This document shows, one piece after another, positions 44,038 to 53,103 of a stretch of DNA of 64,000 nt. The position numbers and the translations under genes are program-made. The stretch spans positions 62,001-126,000 of the forward strand of contig CAVPYN010000004.1 in assembly GCA_963709995.1 (NCBI GenBank), given 5' to 3'. The first letter of the stretch is position 1. The number at the start of each line of letters is the position of its first letter. Below the pieces are notes generated by a model. That model searched no databases. It worked only from the letters and a program-made list of their open reading frames with translations, and was not told where the DNA came from. Source of the stretch: JAUIIK01 sp963709995. GTDB taxonomy: Bacteria > Chloroflexota > Chloroflexia > Thermomicrobiales > CFX8.

Positions 44038-45293
44038 CGCGGGGATTCCAGGACGCCGATGATCCGGCGCTCGCTTTCGGCCACGATCTCGATAAGATCT
44101 TGATCGCGTAGGCCGGCATCTTTGAGATAAGGGCGCAGGCGCGCATCAGCGAGAAGCGGGGCGAGATCATGCCACAGTTTGTTTCGTTCGTCCTCATCGA
44201 CCAACAGCCTATCGGTGAGTTGAAGAACGGTTGCCAGGAAATCCCCCGCCTCGCGTCGGGTTTCGCGGTCAAGCGAGGGCCCGGTCTGGGCGGTGGCCCG
44301 ATCACACCAGGCGAACTGCGGCTGATCCCCGAAACGGTCGTTCAGATGGTCGACGAGATCTCCAAGAATGCGACCATTCGTCAGGCTTTCGTGGAGTGGT
44401 CCGTTGCCGGTGATGTTTGTGCGATAGATAAGTGGGCGCTGGCCGGCGTCTGCCAGTTCGTCTGTGATTCGTTCCACCACCGCATCGTGCAGCGCCTGCT
44501 CCGATTCGAGATCCTGTATCGTGACGTCAATCTGGCTCCAACGGATTGTGTCAACTGCCTTGAACTGAGACCGGATTGCCAGCCCATCATCCACCTCAAC
44601 CAGATGGACGCCGCGCGGTCCGGTTTCTCTGGGATGGAGACCCTGCGGGTTTCCAGGATAGACGATCGCCGGGTGGCGCTCGCGCAGGACCTGCCGTGTG
44701 TGGATGTGGCCGAGGGCCCAGTAATCGAAGCCGCTGGCTGCCAGGGTAGCGACGGTCGTCGGGGCGTAGGTGGCGTGCTCGCTTGCCGCGCCCACATTGC
44801 AGTGCAGCAGGCCAATTGCGAACCGGGCATCTGGTGGCCGGGTGAAGTTCGCAGCGAGGTCGGCTGTCACGTTGGACTGTGGAAAGCTGGCCCCGACAAC
44901 CGCAACCTCTTCCAATCCGTGAATCGGGACACTCTCGATGCCGGCGCTGAACTGGTGGGCCGATGGTGGGAGACGCAGCCGGGCGGTCCAGCCGTCGAGT
45001 GGATCGTGATTGCCGTGGCAGATGAAGCTCTGGATTCCGGCAGCGTCTAGCCGCTCCAATCCCTCGATGAACCGGATCTGGGCACGCAGGCTACGGTCCG
45101 CGCTGTCGTAGATATCGCCGGCAACCAAAAGCGCATCAACCTGCTCGGAAATGCAGAGGTCGACGATTCGATCAAATGTGTTGAACGTCGCTTCCCGCAG
45201 TGGTCCCGCGATCGCCGGGCTAACAGCGCGCATCCCCTTGAACGGGCTGTCCAGATGTAGGTCGGCTGCGTGAACGAACCGGACAAGGCTCAT
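44034..45293 (-). CDS. YhaO/SbcD-like metallophosphoesterase (DNA exonuclease subunit)
   Basis: About 419 residues. Calcineurin-like motifs: FVHAADLHLDSPFKGM (D, H), DALLVAGDIYD (D), FICHGNHDPL (N, H), IGLLHCNVG (H) and YWALGHIHTRQV (H-x-H). This set of seven metal ligands supports Mn-dependent nuclease activity. The C-terminal 130 residues form the capping and ATPase-docking region. ATG at 45293 is used, as the motif block begins eight residues later and a TTG start at 45302 is less likely. Overlaps the YhaN gene by ATGA, so both are made in equal amounts. A GTGTACGTACAC palindrome lies 20 bases upstream. Confidence 0.9.
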   Translation of the reverse strand: MSLVRFVHAADLHLDSPFKGMRAVSPAIAGPLREATFNTFDRIVDLCISEQVDALLVAGDIYDSADRSLRAQIRFIEGLERLDAAGIQSFICHGNHDPLDGWTARLRLPPSAHQFSAGIESVPIHGLEEVAVVGASFPQSNVTADLAANFTRPPDARFAIGLLHCNVGAASEHATYAPTTVATLAASGFDYWALGHIHTRQVLRERHPAIVYPGNPQGLHPRETGPRGVHLVEVDDGLAIRSQFKAVDTIRWSQIDVTIQDLESEQALHDAVVERITDELADAGQRPLIYRTNITGNGPLHESLTNGRILGDLVDHLNDRFGDQPQFAWCDRATAQTGPSLDRETRREAGDFLATVLQLTDRLLVDEDERNKLWHDLAPLLADARLRPYLKDAGLRDQDLIEIVAESERRIIGVLESPR

Positions 45294-45313
45294 GCAAAGC
45301 ACTTCGATCCAAT

Positions 45314-45325
45314 GTGTACGTACAC
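45314..45325. promoter_or_regulatory. GTGTACGTACAC perfect palindrome before the YhaO-YhaN operon
   Basis: A 12-base perfect palindrome 20 bases upstream of the first gene of the repair operon, overlapping the likely promoter. Its core TGTACGTAC also occurs at 4921-4929, upstream of the PIG-V gene. A repressor operator is plausible; no regulator is identified. Confidence 0.35.
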
Positions 45326-45395
45326 CCTTTCACAGGATGATACCACTGGATCGAAGTGCAATCACACCAAATTCAACGGCAAAGCTGGATCTCGC

Positions 45396-46676
45396 CTACT
45401 CTAGCGACAGAATACTCTCCAACGTCTGACCATTGACATAGATCTGAACAGCACTCACATCGGGGAAGGCCAGGACCGTTTCCTCAAGCTGCGCCTCGAT
45501 GCGTGGATGATCGCAGACGCCAGCAATCGAATACGTGCCACTCATCTGCACCGTCGCGAAACCGTTCTCGACCGTGACCGAGTCGACGGTCACATTCCAG
45601 TTGTAGAGCGCCGTTGAGAGCCCAGATTCGCCAAATTCAGGACCGGGGATAGCAAGCAACGCCTCCAGCGCTCCAGTGATCGGGTCTGCATTCGCCGGTA
45701 TCGTACGAGTAATCGGCACCAGGCTATCGCCGCAACCGATGAGCTCCCCGCTCTGACCGTTGTCGCCGATTGCGACGAGAAAGACCGAAACGTCCTGCGT
45801 CTCGGGCTGGCCGTAGCGCCACTGGTAGTAGTGCATCCCGACGTTGCCGGCCTCGACCTGCCAGCCTGGTTCGTTCGTCGGGGTGTAGGTCAGGCAGCGC
45901 CGCTCGAAGCATTGGAATAGGACGTCCTTATCGACGCCGCCAACTGGAACTGTCGTCCAGTAGGCTTCGGTAATCGGGTATCCCGTTGCATAGAATGCGT
46001 TCGGGAAAAGCAGGCCGACGTAGGTCATGCCGCCGTCGGTCACCAGCCCGGTCGAGTTCATGAAGTCCCAGAATACCGACGCGACGGTGTGGTTCGTCGG
46101 GCTGATTATCTCGACGGCCGTGACCCCGGCGTTCGCAAAGGCCGGGTTGCTGCCGATCTGGCCGGCGGCGTTGACCGTCGCTGTGATAGTTTCCTCGGAA
46201 CTGAGTGGAGGTTCGTTAAGTAGCATCGCGACCGTCGCATAGGTCGGCGAATTCGGATGAGCGATCTGATCGCCGGCAACGTTCCCTAAAGCCGGTGGAT
46301 GTGCTTCGAACGTGTTGTCGCCGAACTGCATCTGGCCGGTCACCATCTCCACAACGAGCAATCCGTTGGTGACGTACCAGAGGTCGTTAACCGGCGCGTC
46401 CGGGTGAGTGATCTCCATCCGGCTCTTGTCGAAGTACTGGACCCTGCGCAGGCTGTTGGGCGATTCGGCATAGACCTCATCGATGCCAGCGGTGTTCGGT
46501 CCCGGTCCCCAGACCCAGGTGCGGTTTACCAACTCCTCGGCGACCGGCAAGTCCGTGTGCATCCATCGTTGGTGGAATGGTTCCTGATCGAAGGTGATCG
46601 CGAGCGCCGAAGCCGGGCTAATCAATGTCAACAGCAGGCCGATGATCGCAGCTATTGGTAGTAACCGTCGTAGCAT
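45396..46676 (-). CDS. secreted protein with C-terminal GerMN domain
   Basis: About 426 residues from ATG 46676 (AGAAGGG 12 bases upstream). Signal peptide LRRLLPIAAIIGLLLTLISP, then a 290-residue region of unknown type with several Trp-rich motifs (WVWGPGPNTAGIDEVYAES, WYVTNGLLVVEMVTGQMQFG) that resembles a family common in Chloroflexota. Residues about 310-420 form a GerMN domain: TGALEALLAIPGPEFGESGL and WNVTVDSVTVENGFATVQMS, ending VSAVQIYVNG. GerMN is known from spore germination and sporulation proteins, but no spore genes are seen, so a general cell-surface role is more likely. Confidence 0.75.
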   Translation of the reverse strand: MLRRLLPIAAIIGLLLTLISPASALAITFDQEPFHQRWMHTDLPVAEELVNRTWVWGPGPNTAGIDEVYAESPNSLRRVQYFDKSRMEITHPDAPVNDLWYVTNGLLVVEMVTGQMQFGDNTFEAHPPALGNVAGDQIAHPNSPTYATVAMLLNEPPLSSEETITATVNAAGQIGSNPAFANAGVTAVEIISPTNHTVASVFWDFMNSTGLVTDGGMTYVGLLFPNAFYATGYPITEAYWTTVPVGGVDKDVLFQCFERRCLTYTPTNEPGWQVEAGNVGMHYYQWRYGQPETQDVSVFLVAIGDNGQSGELIGCGDSLVPITRTIPANADPITGALEALLAIPGPEFGESGLSTALYNWNVTVDSVTVENGFATVQMSGTYSIAGVCDHPRIEAQLEETVLAFPDVSAVQIYVNGQTLESILSLE

Positions 46677-46924
46677 CAGGCTGTACATCCCTTCTGGTTC
46701 CGGCAAGGCAACACTTGCCCTGCTATTCTCGCTTTCACACATACACTATTGTAGACGTATGCACGCCTGCGGAGGTTCTATGCGCCTCGATCAGGTGTTC
46801 GCGAAGAACTCATCACGGCAAGTCTCATCATCGAACAAGGGGCACTAGCCGTATCAGGGTAGAAATTTGCCTTTGACTGGTTATCATCGAGATATTGACG
46901 ACGAAGTAGTCAACGCGTCACTCC

Positions 46925-47710
46925 TCATTGTCCTCCTGTAATGGCGTTCCCAAAGAATCTGCGTAAGTGTGGAAGAGCCAGGTCGCTCCGCTCGAACGCT
47001 TCAAGATGCCCGAGGCTACGAAGGACGACGAGCGTCGCGTCGGGGATGTAGTCCGCTGCTTCTGTCGCTTGCTCGTAAACAGATGGGTCCTGCTCGCCCG
47101 TCACAATCAACACCGGCATCGTCAACTGCCGCACTTCATCTTCCAGTCCCGGCTCAGCGAGATTCGCCTCCATCAAGGCCGCAAGGCCGAGCGGGTCGTA
47201 CGCTTCCAGTTCCCGACGCCAGGCTTCGTTGAGACCCTCTCCATAGAGCCCGCCCAGATGGTTGATGTAGGCTTCTGTACCCTGCTTCAGAATCGAAATG
47301 CGGGCTTCCAGCCCAGGCGGTCTCCGATTCAACGGGTAGGCGCCTCCGACTGCGAGCGCCGCGACACGTTCAGGCGCAAAGATTCCCAACCCGAAGCCGA
47401 GTCGTCCACCCATCGAGTAGCCATAGTAGAGCGTCCGCCCAACACCGGCATCATCGAGCACGCCGACGATGTCGCTAACCATGCGCGGCGTGGCGTAGGA
47501 CTCCGCGTCGTGCGGGCCCTCGCTCTTCCCGTGCGCACGGGCGTCGATGAGCAACAGGCGATATTGATCCTTCAACGCGTCTACATAGCCAAAACGATGC
47601 CAGGTATCGCTGGATTGGCTCAGACCATGGAGTAGCGCCAGCGGCGGTCCGGAGCCGATGTCTTTGTAGTAGATGCGGACTGCGTCATCGGGATTGGCTG
47701 CACAGGGCAT
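46925..47710 (-). CDS. alpha/beta-hydrolase
   Basis: 261 residues. LALLHGLSQSSDTWHRF holds the oxyanion HG. LYYGYSMGGRLGF is the nucleophile elbow (GYSMGG). LIVTGEQDPSVY probably supplies the Asp, and VLRSLGHLEAFERSD supplies the His. The cap region is short, as in esterase/lactonase-type hydrolases. ATG 12 bases after GGAAG. Same-strand cluster with a glycosyltransferase and a methyltransferase (gaps of 32 and 15 bases), suggesting one operon acting on a small molecule or antibiotic. Confidence 0.88.
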   Translation of the reverse strand: MPCAANPDDAVRIYYKDIGSGPPLALLHGLSQSSDTWHRFGYVDALKDQYRLLLIDARAHGKSEGPHDAESYATPRMVSDIVGVLDDAGVGRTLYYGYSMGGRLGFGLGIFAPERVAALAVGGAYPLNRRPPGLEARISILKQGTEAYINHLGGLYGEGLNEAWRRELEAYDPLGLAALMEANLAEPGLEDEVRQLTMPVLIVTGEQDPSVYEQATEAADYIPDATLVVLRSLGHLEAFERSDLALPHLRRFFGNAITGGQ

Positions 47711-47742
47711 TGGTGGCGACTTCCTTCCGACCTCGTGAATAA

Positions 47743-48942
47743 CTACGTCCGTATGATTGGTCTTCGTTCCCGTGCCAGTCGTTCCAGCAACTCCGCCGCG
47801 TAGTCGAGTCCCGGCAGCGCCTGGACATCGTCGCGGAATCGTTCGGCGTTCACTCGATAGCTTGAATCTTCGAGGACGGTGCGAACTGCTTCCCGAACGC
47901 GCTCATGAGTACGTTCATCCGGATTGATGATGATACCCGCACCGATCTGACGGACTCGTTCGGCATTGTCGATCTGATCGTCGCCCAATGGTATGGCAAC
48001 CAGAGGTAGACCATTCATTAGCGTGACGAGCGTCGTACTCAGTCCGCAATGACAGACCACAGCGTCGCAATGTGGAAGTAGTAGAGAGTGGGGGATGTAT
48101 CGTTCGACGAAGACGTTCGAGGCGCCTGGATCGACCTCCGCTGGATCACGGTTTCTGCCAACGGTGAGGATGACATTGTACGGCTCACCCGCCAATCCTT
48201 CGGCCAAAGCCTCAAACGCTCCTGGAGTTCGGCTACCAATAGTGGTTCCAAGCGTGCCGTGAACTGTCGGGCGGTTGGGGAGAGTGGCAAGCCAGTCCGG
48301 TAACGATTCGTCCCCAGATTGGTCAAATGGTGTTGGGCGGACGAGATGCGATACAGGATGCAGATAGTCATCGGGCAGTAGCAGCGAGGATGAGAGAGGC
48401 ACCAGATCAAGAAACCGATAGAGAGCGGATGCATCAATTTCGCTTAGTAACCCAAGCTCGCGTCGGATCTCCTCCAACGGTTGATCGACAATATCGGCCA
48501 AATGGCCGGGCGACCATAGAAATGGCGCTCCGGCGGTCGCATGAGGAATTCCTAGTTCCTCGCCGATGATGCAACCCCCGAACTCACACGGTTCGCGAAC
48601 GATGAGATCCGGCCCCCACGATGCAGCCACCGTGAGAAGATCTCGCGACATTGTGAGGGCCGACTGTCCGAAAAAAAGCTTCTGGAAACGTAGCGTCTCT
48701 TGTTCGGACTCGCCCGCATCAGGATGCTCGCGTTGAATCTCGGCCATGATTTCGGGCAGTCTTCGGAACTCGCCGGCCAGAAAGTAGCTGAGACCTTGTG
48801 TCTCTACTACCGACTGCACATTATGGAACGCCCTCGCTGCAGCAAAAGCAACTTCGTGACCAGCTTCTTTGAGCGCCAGCGCATACGGTATCAAGGGGTG
48901 GAAATGACCAGAAAAGGGCTGCGTTGTGAACAGAATTCGCAT
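47743..48942 (-). CDS. GT1-family glycosyltransferase (UGT/macrolide-type)
   Basis: 399 residues. MRILFTTQPFSGHFHPLIPY opens the N-terminal Rossmann domain; the nucleotide-sugar motif is CDAVVCHCGLSTTLVTLM, then GLPLVAIPLGDDQIDNAERV and GAGIIINPDE. This is the GT-B fold of antibiotic- and natural-product-glycosylating enzymes (OleD/MGT-like). The expected action is transfer of a sugar from UDP/TDP-sugar to a small hydrophobic acceptor, either to make or to inactivate a compound. ATG follows GAGGGG by six bases. Centre of a three-gene operon with methyltransferase and hydrolase. Confidence 0.9.
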   Translation of the reverse strand: MRILFTTQPFSGHFHPLIPYALALKEAGHEVAFAAARAFHNVQSVVETQGLSYFLAGEFRRLPEIMAEIQREHPDAGESEQETLRFQKLFFGQSALTMSRDLLTVAASWGPDLIVREPCEFGGCIIGEELGIPHATAGAPFLWSPGHLADIVDQPLEEIRRELGLLSEIDASALYRFLDLVPLSSSLLLPDDYLHPVSHLVRPTPFDQSGDESLPDWLATLPNRPTVHGTLGTTIGSRTPGAFEALAEGLAGEPYNVILTVGRNRDPAEVDPGASNVFVERYIPHSLLLPHCDAVVCHCGLSTTLVTLMNGLPLVAIPLGDDQIDNAERVRQIGAGIIINPDERTHERVREAVRTVLEDSSYRVNAERFRDDVQALPGLDYAAELLERLARERRPIIRT

Positions 48943-48957
48943 TGGTGTCCCCTCCGA

Positions 48958-49800
48958 TTAGCTGAAAGGCACTCGGCCGACCGTCACGACGTGGCCACCG
49001 CAGTAGCTGAAGTGCGGATGGTTGACCAGGGCATTGTCCGAAGTGGAAGATTGCTGTTGTTCCAGCCACTCCCTCGCGCCCTCCGACAGGTTCGGATCGT
49101 CGGCGAGTCGGGCTGAGGCCATGGTCGTTATCATGTTGCCCAGGAACTGGTGCTGGATCGGCGCAAGAGGTGTGCTGAATTCAGAGACGACAGTCCGTTG
49201 GGAGACATCTTCCAGTCCGGCCTCGCGAAAGAAGAACAGGTTCTGACGCGAATGCAATGCTCCCGGGATACGGGGAGGTATAGGTGGGAGCGGGGTCAGT
49301 TCCCGGAGAAGCTCCATCGGCAGCGGGGTGAACGGCGGCCGGGCATCCGATTCCTTGGCTGCGATGAGCCCGCCCGGTCGAGTTACGCGTTGTAGTTCGC
49401 TCAGCACCGGGGGCAGTTCATCGTCGACGAAACACATCAGGACGTTGGCAAGCCAAATCGCATCGACCGTGTCGTTCGCCAAGGGGATGTCGAGGATGCT
49501 GCCCTGGAGCGGCTCGACCGGGCACGGTTGCGGCGACGCTTCCAGCCGCTGCCGGACGGCTTCGATATTCTCCGGCGCATGGTCGAGCGCGATGATCTTG
49601 CCCTCTTCCCCGACCAACTCGGAGAGGTAAGGGATAAAACTACCGCTACCGCAGCCGGCGTCCAACACATGCCAGCCCGGCTCGATCCCGACCGACTGGA
49701 CGTTTTGGACGTAGTTCTCCCGCTCGGCCTCGAAGTGGACGTCGAGCCAGGTCGCATCGGTCGCGTGCTGACCGGTTGATGTCGTGTGCTCGAACACCAT
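48958..49800 (-). CDS. class I SAM-dependent methyltransferase
   Basis: 280 residues. Motif I HVLDAGCGSGSFIPYLSELV, then IIALDHAPENIEAVR, DTVDAIWLANVLMCF and VTRPGGLIAAKESDARPP. UbiE/COQ5-like fold. First gene of the operon (ATG 49800, GAGG nine bases upstream); the glycosyltransferase starts 15 bases after its stop. Methyl- and sugar-transfer enzymes side by side are typical of tailoring or resistance modules. Substrate unknown. Confidence 0.88.
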   Translation of the reverse strand: MVFEHTTSTGQHATDATWLDVHFEAERENYVQNVQSVGIEPGWHVLDAGCGSGSFIPYLSELVGEEGKIIALDHAPENIEAVRQRLEASPQPCPVEPLQGSILDIPLANDTVDAIWLANVLMCFVDDELPPVLSELQRVTRPGGLIAAKESDARPPFTPLPMELLRELTPLPPIPPRIPGALHSRQNLFFFREAGLEDVSQRTVVSEFSTPLAPIQHQFLGNMITTMASARLADDPNLSEGAREWLEQQQSSTSDNALVNHPHFSYCGGHVVTVGRVPFS

Positions 49801-50017
49801 GCGACGTGCCTCTATTCATCTGTCGCAACACAAAAGCTTGCCTGCGCCTGACCGTCAGACAGTAGATGCCTTACGTGCTCAATAGTCCGCGTACATGACC
49901 TGATGGCTGCCACCTTACTCGACTGTTGAGATGGGTGTCCACAAAGTCTGAGGCTTTTTCAAGCACACACGGCTAGTTTTGTGGCAGATTGCCATGCCAG
50001 GTGCCTTGAAGGCCCCG

Positions 50018-50311
50018 TCATTCTTCCGGATACGAGCCCGCGCTCAGATCGTGCCAGCCTGGGTTGTTCTCCTCGCTCAAATCGATCTTCTTCCCCCGCC
50101 GCCAACCTTTGAGCTGGCGTTCCCGGTCCATCGCTTGCTGAACGTCGGCGAACTCTTCGATATGAACCAGGCGGTTGACGTTGTATCTGGATGTGAAACC
50201 CAGCATGAGCTTATGCCTGTGTTCGTAGATTCTCCGTTCCAGATCGTGGGTCATCCCGATGTAGAGCACCCGTGAGAGACTGGCGAGGGTGTAGACGTAG
50301 TAGCTGTGTAT
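50018..50311 (-). CDS. GIY-YIG nuclease-domain protein, start codon unclear
   Basis: About 97 residues if read from ATA at 50311. HSYYVYTLASLSRVLYIGMT contains the Y-V-Y and Y-I-G strands of the GIY-YIG fold, then RRIYEHRHKLMLGFTSRY (catalytic Arg in the helix) and AMDRERQLKGWRRGKKIDL with the metal-binding Glu, the order of the small UvrC-N-like/COG2827 proteins. The only normal start, GTG 50269, would cut off the YVY strand; homologues begin Met-x-x-YYVY. The Met codon appears mutated to ATA, so expression is doubtful. An inverted repeat lies directly upstream. Confidence 0.7.
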   Translation of the reverse strand: MHSYYVYTLASLSRVLYIGMTHDLERRIYEHRHKLMLGFTSRYNVNRLVHIEEFADVQQAMDRERQLKGWRRGKKIDLSEENNPGWHDLSAGSYPEE

Positions 50312-50347
50312 CGTTCTTATTCTTTCTATCTGACACCAAGCTCTTGC

Positions 50348-50542
50348 TCGTAGATCCTTCGACTTCGCAAAGCCTCCGCTCGGGATGCCAATTGTGGGAC
50401 TTTGACTCAGGTCCGGGATTACGGTCGATTTCGTACCATGATCTCACTACTAGGTTTCACAGAGTCGCATTGAGGATGAGACCCAGCCAGTTCTCTACAT
50501 GGCATCCCGAGCGGAGGCTCGGCGGAGTCGAGGGATCTACGA
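50348..50542. repeat. large inverted repeat (two 43-base arms) beside the GIY-YIG gene
   Basis: Arms at 50348-50390 and 50500-50542 are inverted copies with few mismatches, sharing TCGTAGATCC, TCGAC and AGCCTCCGCTCGGGATGCC. The 109-base spacer has no gene. Similar palindromic dispersed elements often flank small GIY-YIG genes. This could be a miniature mobile or REP-like element; copies elsewhere in the genome would tell. Confidence 0.6.
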
Positions 50543-50624
50543 ACGACACTCTGGTGATTCGAGCATGGAAGTCGTCCACCGCATCCCGACTAATTCCTGG
50601 TCTCTCTTCCCTAATCCTTAACGC

Positions 50625-52061
50625 CTAGATCTTCCCCTCCCGCGTCAGCTGGACGATCGGAGTGCTCAACGCCAGTTCATCGTCAACCGTCGCAGCCTGG
50701 AGTTCGGCGGAGGCGGCTACGACATCGCGATGGAGCTGGGCGACGTCGACGCTGGTGAAGTGGCCGTCGCGATAAATCACGTTGCCAGCGACCATCGACA
50801 TGACGACGTTGCGGCCGGTCTCGGCGTAGACGAGGTTGGGGACGAGGTTGCGGGCCGGCTCCAGGAGTACCGGCGAGAGCGGTGGCCTGGTCAGGTCGAG
50901 CATGATCAAGTCGGCTTCTTTGCCCACTTCGAGGGAGCCGACACGGTCGCCGATGCCGAGGACGGTCGCGCCCTCGATCGTCGCGCTACGGAGCGTTGAC
51001 CAGGCGGGCATTGGCAGCGGACTGGTTGCGGCGATCTTGGCGTACATCGCCGTGGCCCGCATCTCACTAAACATGTTGTGCGAGTTGTTGCCGGGCGCCT
51101 GATCGGAGCCCAGGCCAGCGATACCTCCATGTTCCTTGAAGAGCGCGATCGGCGGCATAACGCCATCGATGATCCCGATCGAGTTCGAGCAGCAGACCAT
51201 CCGCGCGCCACTCCTCGCAACCATCTCGACCTCGTCGTCGGTCGCCGTCGAGAGGTGGACGGCGATCAGGTCCGGCCCCAGCAGCCCGATCGAGTCGAGG
51301 AAGGGGATCGCTCGCAGTCCATAACGTTCCAGCGTCGCGTTGTTCTCACGCGGGTCCTGGGCGACGTGGAGGTGCATCAGCGCACCGCGCTTCTGCGCCT
51401 CTTCCTGGATCGCCAACAGCATCTCCTTAGAAAGGAAGTCAGCTGCGTGCGGCCCGAAGATGATCTTGATCCGGCCGTCGTCGTAGCCATCCCATTCGTC
51501 GTGGAGATTCTTCTCGGCCTGGAAGGTGCGCTGAAAGGTCTCTTCATCGAGTGGCGTCGGGTCACCCGGCTTCCAGCCCTCTGCAATCCACTGCTTGCGG
51601 TTGGCCCAGTTGAGGGCGCTGATGCCGTTGCAGAGGACACCCCGGCTGCCCATCTGGAGATGCGACTGGATCAGGTCGTTCATCGGGCGGTTGTAGTCGC
51701 CGAAGGTCGTCGTGCCGTTCATGACGCCCTCGATCAACGCCAGCATCGTCCCGAGCGGCGCGTGCTTCGGGTTACTGTGGCGGAGCATTGGCGCATAGGC
51801 TGACGCCATCCAGGTCTCGACTTCCTGCGCCCAGCCGCGGCCCAGAACCGCTGACGAGTGCACGTGAGCGTCGACGAGACCGGGCATCACCAGCCGGTCG
51901 GTGGCATCGATAATCTCCTTCGCGTCACCGTCGACTTCGTCGCGCGGCCCGACGGCGACAATCGTCTTGCCTTCGATAGCGATTGCGCCATCCTGGACAA
52001 ATCCGGCGCCGTCTCCCTGCATCGTCAGCAGTTGCCCGCCGGTAATCAGTATGTCGTACAT
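50625..52061 (-). CDS. amidohydrolase of the TrzN/AtzA-MTA/SAH deaminase group
   Basis: 478 residues. ILITGGQLLTMQGDG opens the composite beta domain. GLVDAHVHSS (61-70) gives the H-x-H metal pair, LMHLHVAQD a later His, LIAVHLSTATDDE the catalytic His region, and GLGSDQAPGNNSHNMF the metal Asp of this subgroup. Members deaminate or dechlorinate purine- or triazine-like rings (5-methylthioadenosine, S-adenosylhomocysteine, melamine, atrazine-type). The substrate is undetermined. ATG at 52061 has AGGAGA upstream. Divergent from the K+ channel gene. Confidence 0.9.
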   Translation of the reverse strand: MYDILITGGQLLTMQGDGAGFVQDGAIAIEGKTIVAVGPRDEVDGDAKEIIDATDRLVMPGLVDAHVHSSAVLGRGWAQEVETWMASAYAPMLRHSNPKHAPLGTMLALIEGVMNGTTTFGDYNRPMNDLIQSHLQMGSRGVLCNGISALNWANRKQWIAEGWKPGDPTPLDEETFQRTFQAEKNLHDEWDGYDDGRIKIIFGPHAADFLSKEMLLAIQEEAQKRGALMHLHVAQDPRENNATLERYGLRAIPFLDSIGLLGPDLIAVHLSTATDDEVEMVARSGARMVCCSNSIGIIDGVMPPIALFKEHGGIAGLGSDQAPGNNSHNMFSEMRATAMYAKIAATSPLPMPAWSTLRSATIEGATVLGIGDRVGSLEVGKEADLIMLDLTRPPLSPVLLEPARNLVPNLVYAETGRNVVMSMVAGNVIYRDGHFTSVDVAQLHRDVVAASAELQAATVDDELALSTPIVQLTREGKI

Positions 52062-52202
52062 CGTTAGGTCTCCTGTATCTTGTTTTCTATCCCTGCGCAT
52101 CAGTCTGGCACGCGCGAAAACGCTAGCATGTTCAGCCAGGCGCCCGCCTCGCCCGAGCGCGTGGCGCTCCACAGGCAGTGATGAGTGATTGGAAACGGAA
52201 GC

Positions 52203-53090
52203 ATGCAGCCCTGGATCGCAGTGCCACTCGGAATCTTTCTGATCTTCCTGGCGGTGTGGGATATCCTACTGACGTTGATGACGGCAACCGGCCGGGGACC
52301 ACTCAGCCGCCAGCTCATGCGCCTCGCCTGGCGCGGAATGCGCCCTCTGGTCCAGCACTCCCGTCCCTATCGCGAGATTGTTGGACCGCTGGCGTTCATT
52401 GGTGTGATCGGCCTTTGGGCGATATTGATGGTGAATGGCTGGGCGCTGATCTACTGGCCGTTCTTGCCCGGCGAGTTTCTCGTCGATTTCGGTCTCGATC
52501 TGGAGCGCGGTAGTCCTGACAACCTTCTTGCAGCGATCTACTTTTCGATGGTGGTGCTGGTAACGCTGGGATTCGGTGACATTGTTCCAACCGCTCCCTG
52601 GCTGCGAATACTGGTGACGATTCAGGGGCTGGTCGGCTTCGGATTGCTCACCGCGGGCATCAGCTGGTTTCTGTCAATCCACCCGGCAATCACCAGACGG
52701 CGCAGGTTGGCGCATCAGATCTCGCTGGCGCGAGAAGCGGAGCGAGATTCCAATGTGCGTTGGGATTCCGATGCGATAGTTGAGCTTCTAGGGTCTTTTT
52801 CGTCCCAGCTTATCGACCTGCATAGCGACCAGATCCAATTCCCGGTGATCTACTACTTCCGCGACGCCGACCCGGCTGGCGAGCTTGCTCCGAATCTACG
52901 CTACCTCCTGGAGCTGGCCGGGCAGGCACAGGATGAATTCGGGGAGGCAGGTAGCTCGATCGACCTCCATCAACATATGTTGCGTCGCGCTGTCCACGAT
53001 TACGTGCAAACAATCGCATCTCAGTTCCTGGACATAGGGGAAGAGGATATCGAACGCGGTCTGGAAGCGATCTCCGAAGACCGGATGTAG
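52203..53090 (+). CDS. two-TM potassium-channel-type protein
   Basis: 295 residues; ATG at 52203 with GGAA upstream. Three to four hydrophobic segments; LAAIYFSMVVLVTLGFGDIV holds the pore helix and a selectivity filter TLGFGD, a variant of TVGYGD. The outer helix precedes and the inner helix (VTIQGLVGFGLLTAGISWFL) follows. The C-terminal 120 residues are soluble with no RCK nucleotide-binding motif, so gating is unclear. Followed by a strong terminator. Confidence 0.85.
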   Translation: MQPWIAVPLGIFLIFLAVWDILLTLMTATGRGPLSRQLMRLAWRGMRPLVQHSRPYREIVGPLAFIGVIGLWAILMVNGWALIYWPFLPGEFLVDFGLDLERGSPDNLLAAIYFSMVVLVTLGFGDIVPTAPWLRILVTIQGLVGFGLLTAGISWFLSIHPAITRRRRLAHQISLAREAERDSNVRWDSDAIVELLGSFSSQLIDLHSDQIQFPVIYYFRDADPAGELAPNLRYLLELAGQAQDEFGEAGSSIDLHQHMLRRAVHDYVQTIASQFLDIGEEDIERGLEAISEDRM

Positions 53091-53103
53091 TGGCGGTAAG
53101 AAG

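Noticed and set aside
51078..51803. 241-codon plus-strand frame over the amidohydrolase
   Set aside because: Opposite strand carries all metal motifs; composition is that of a shadow.
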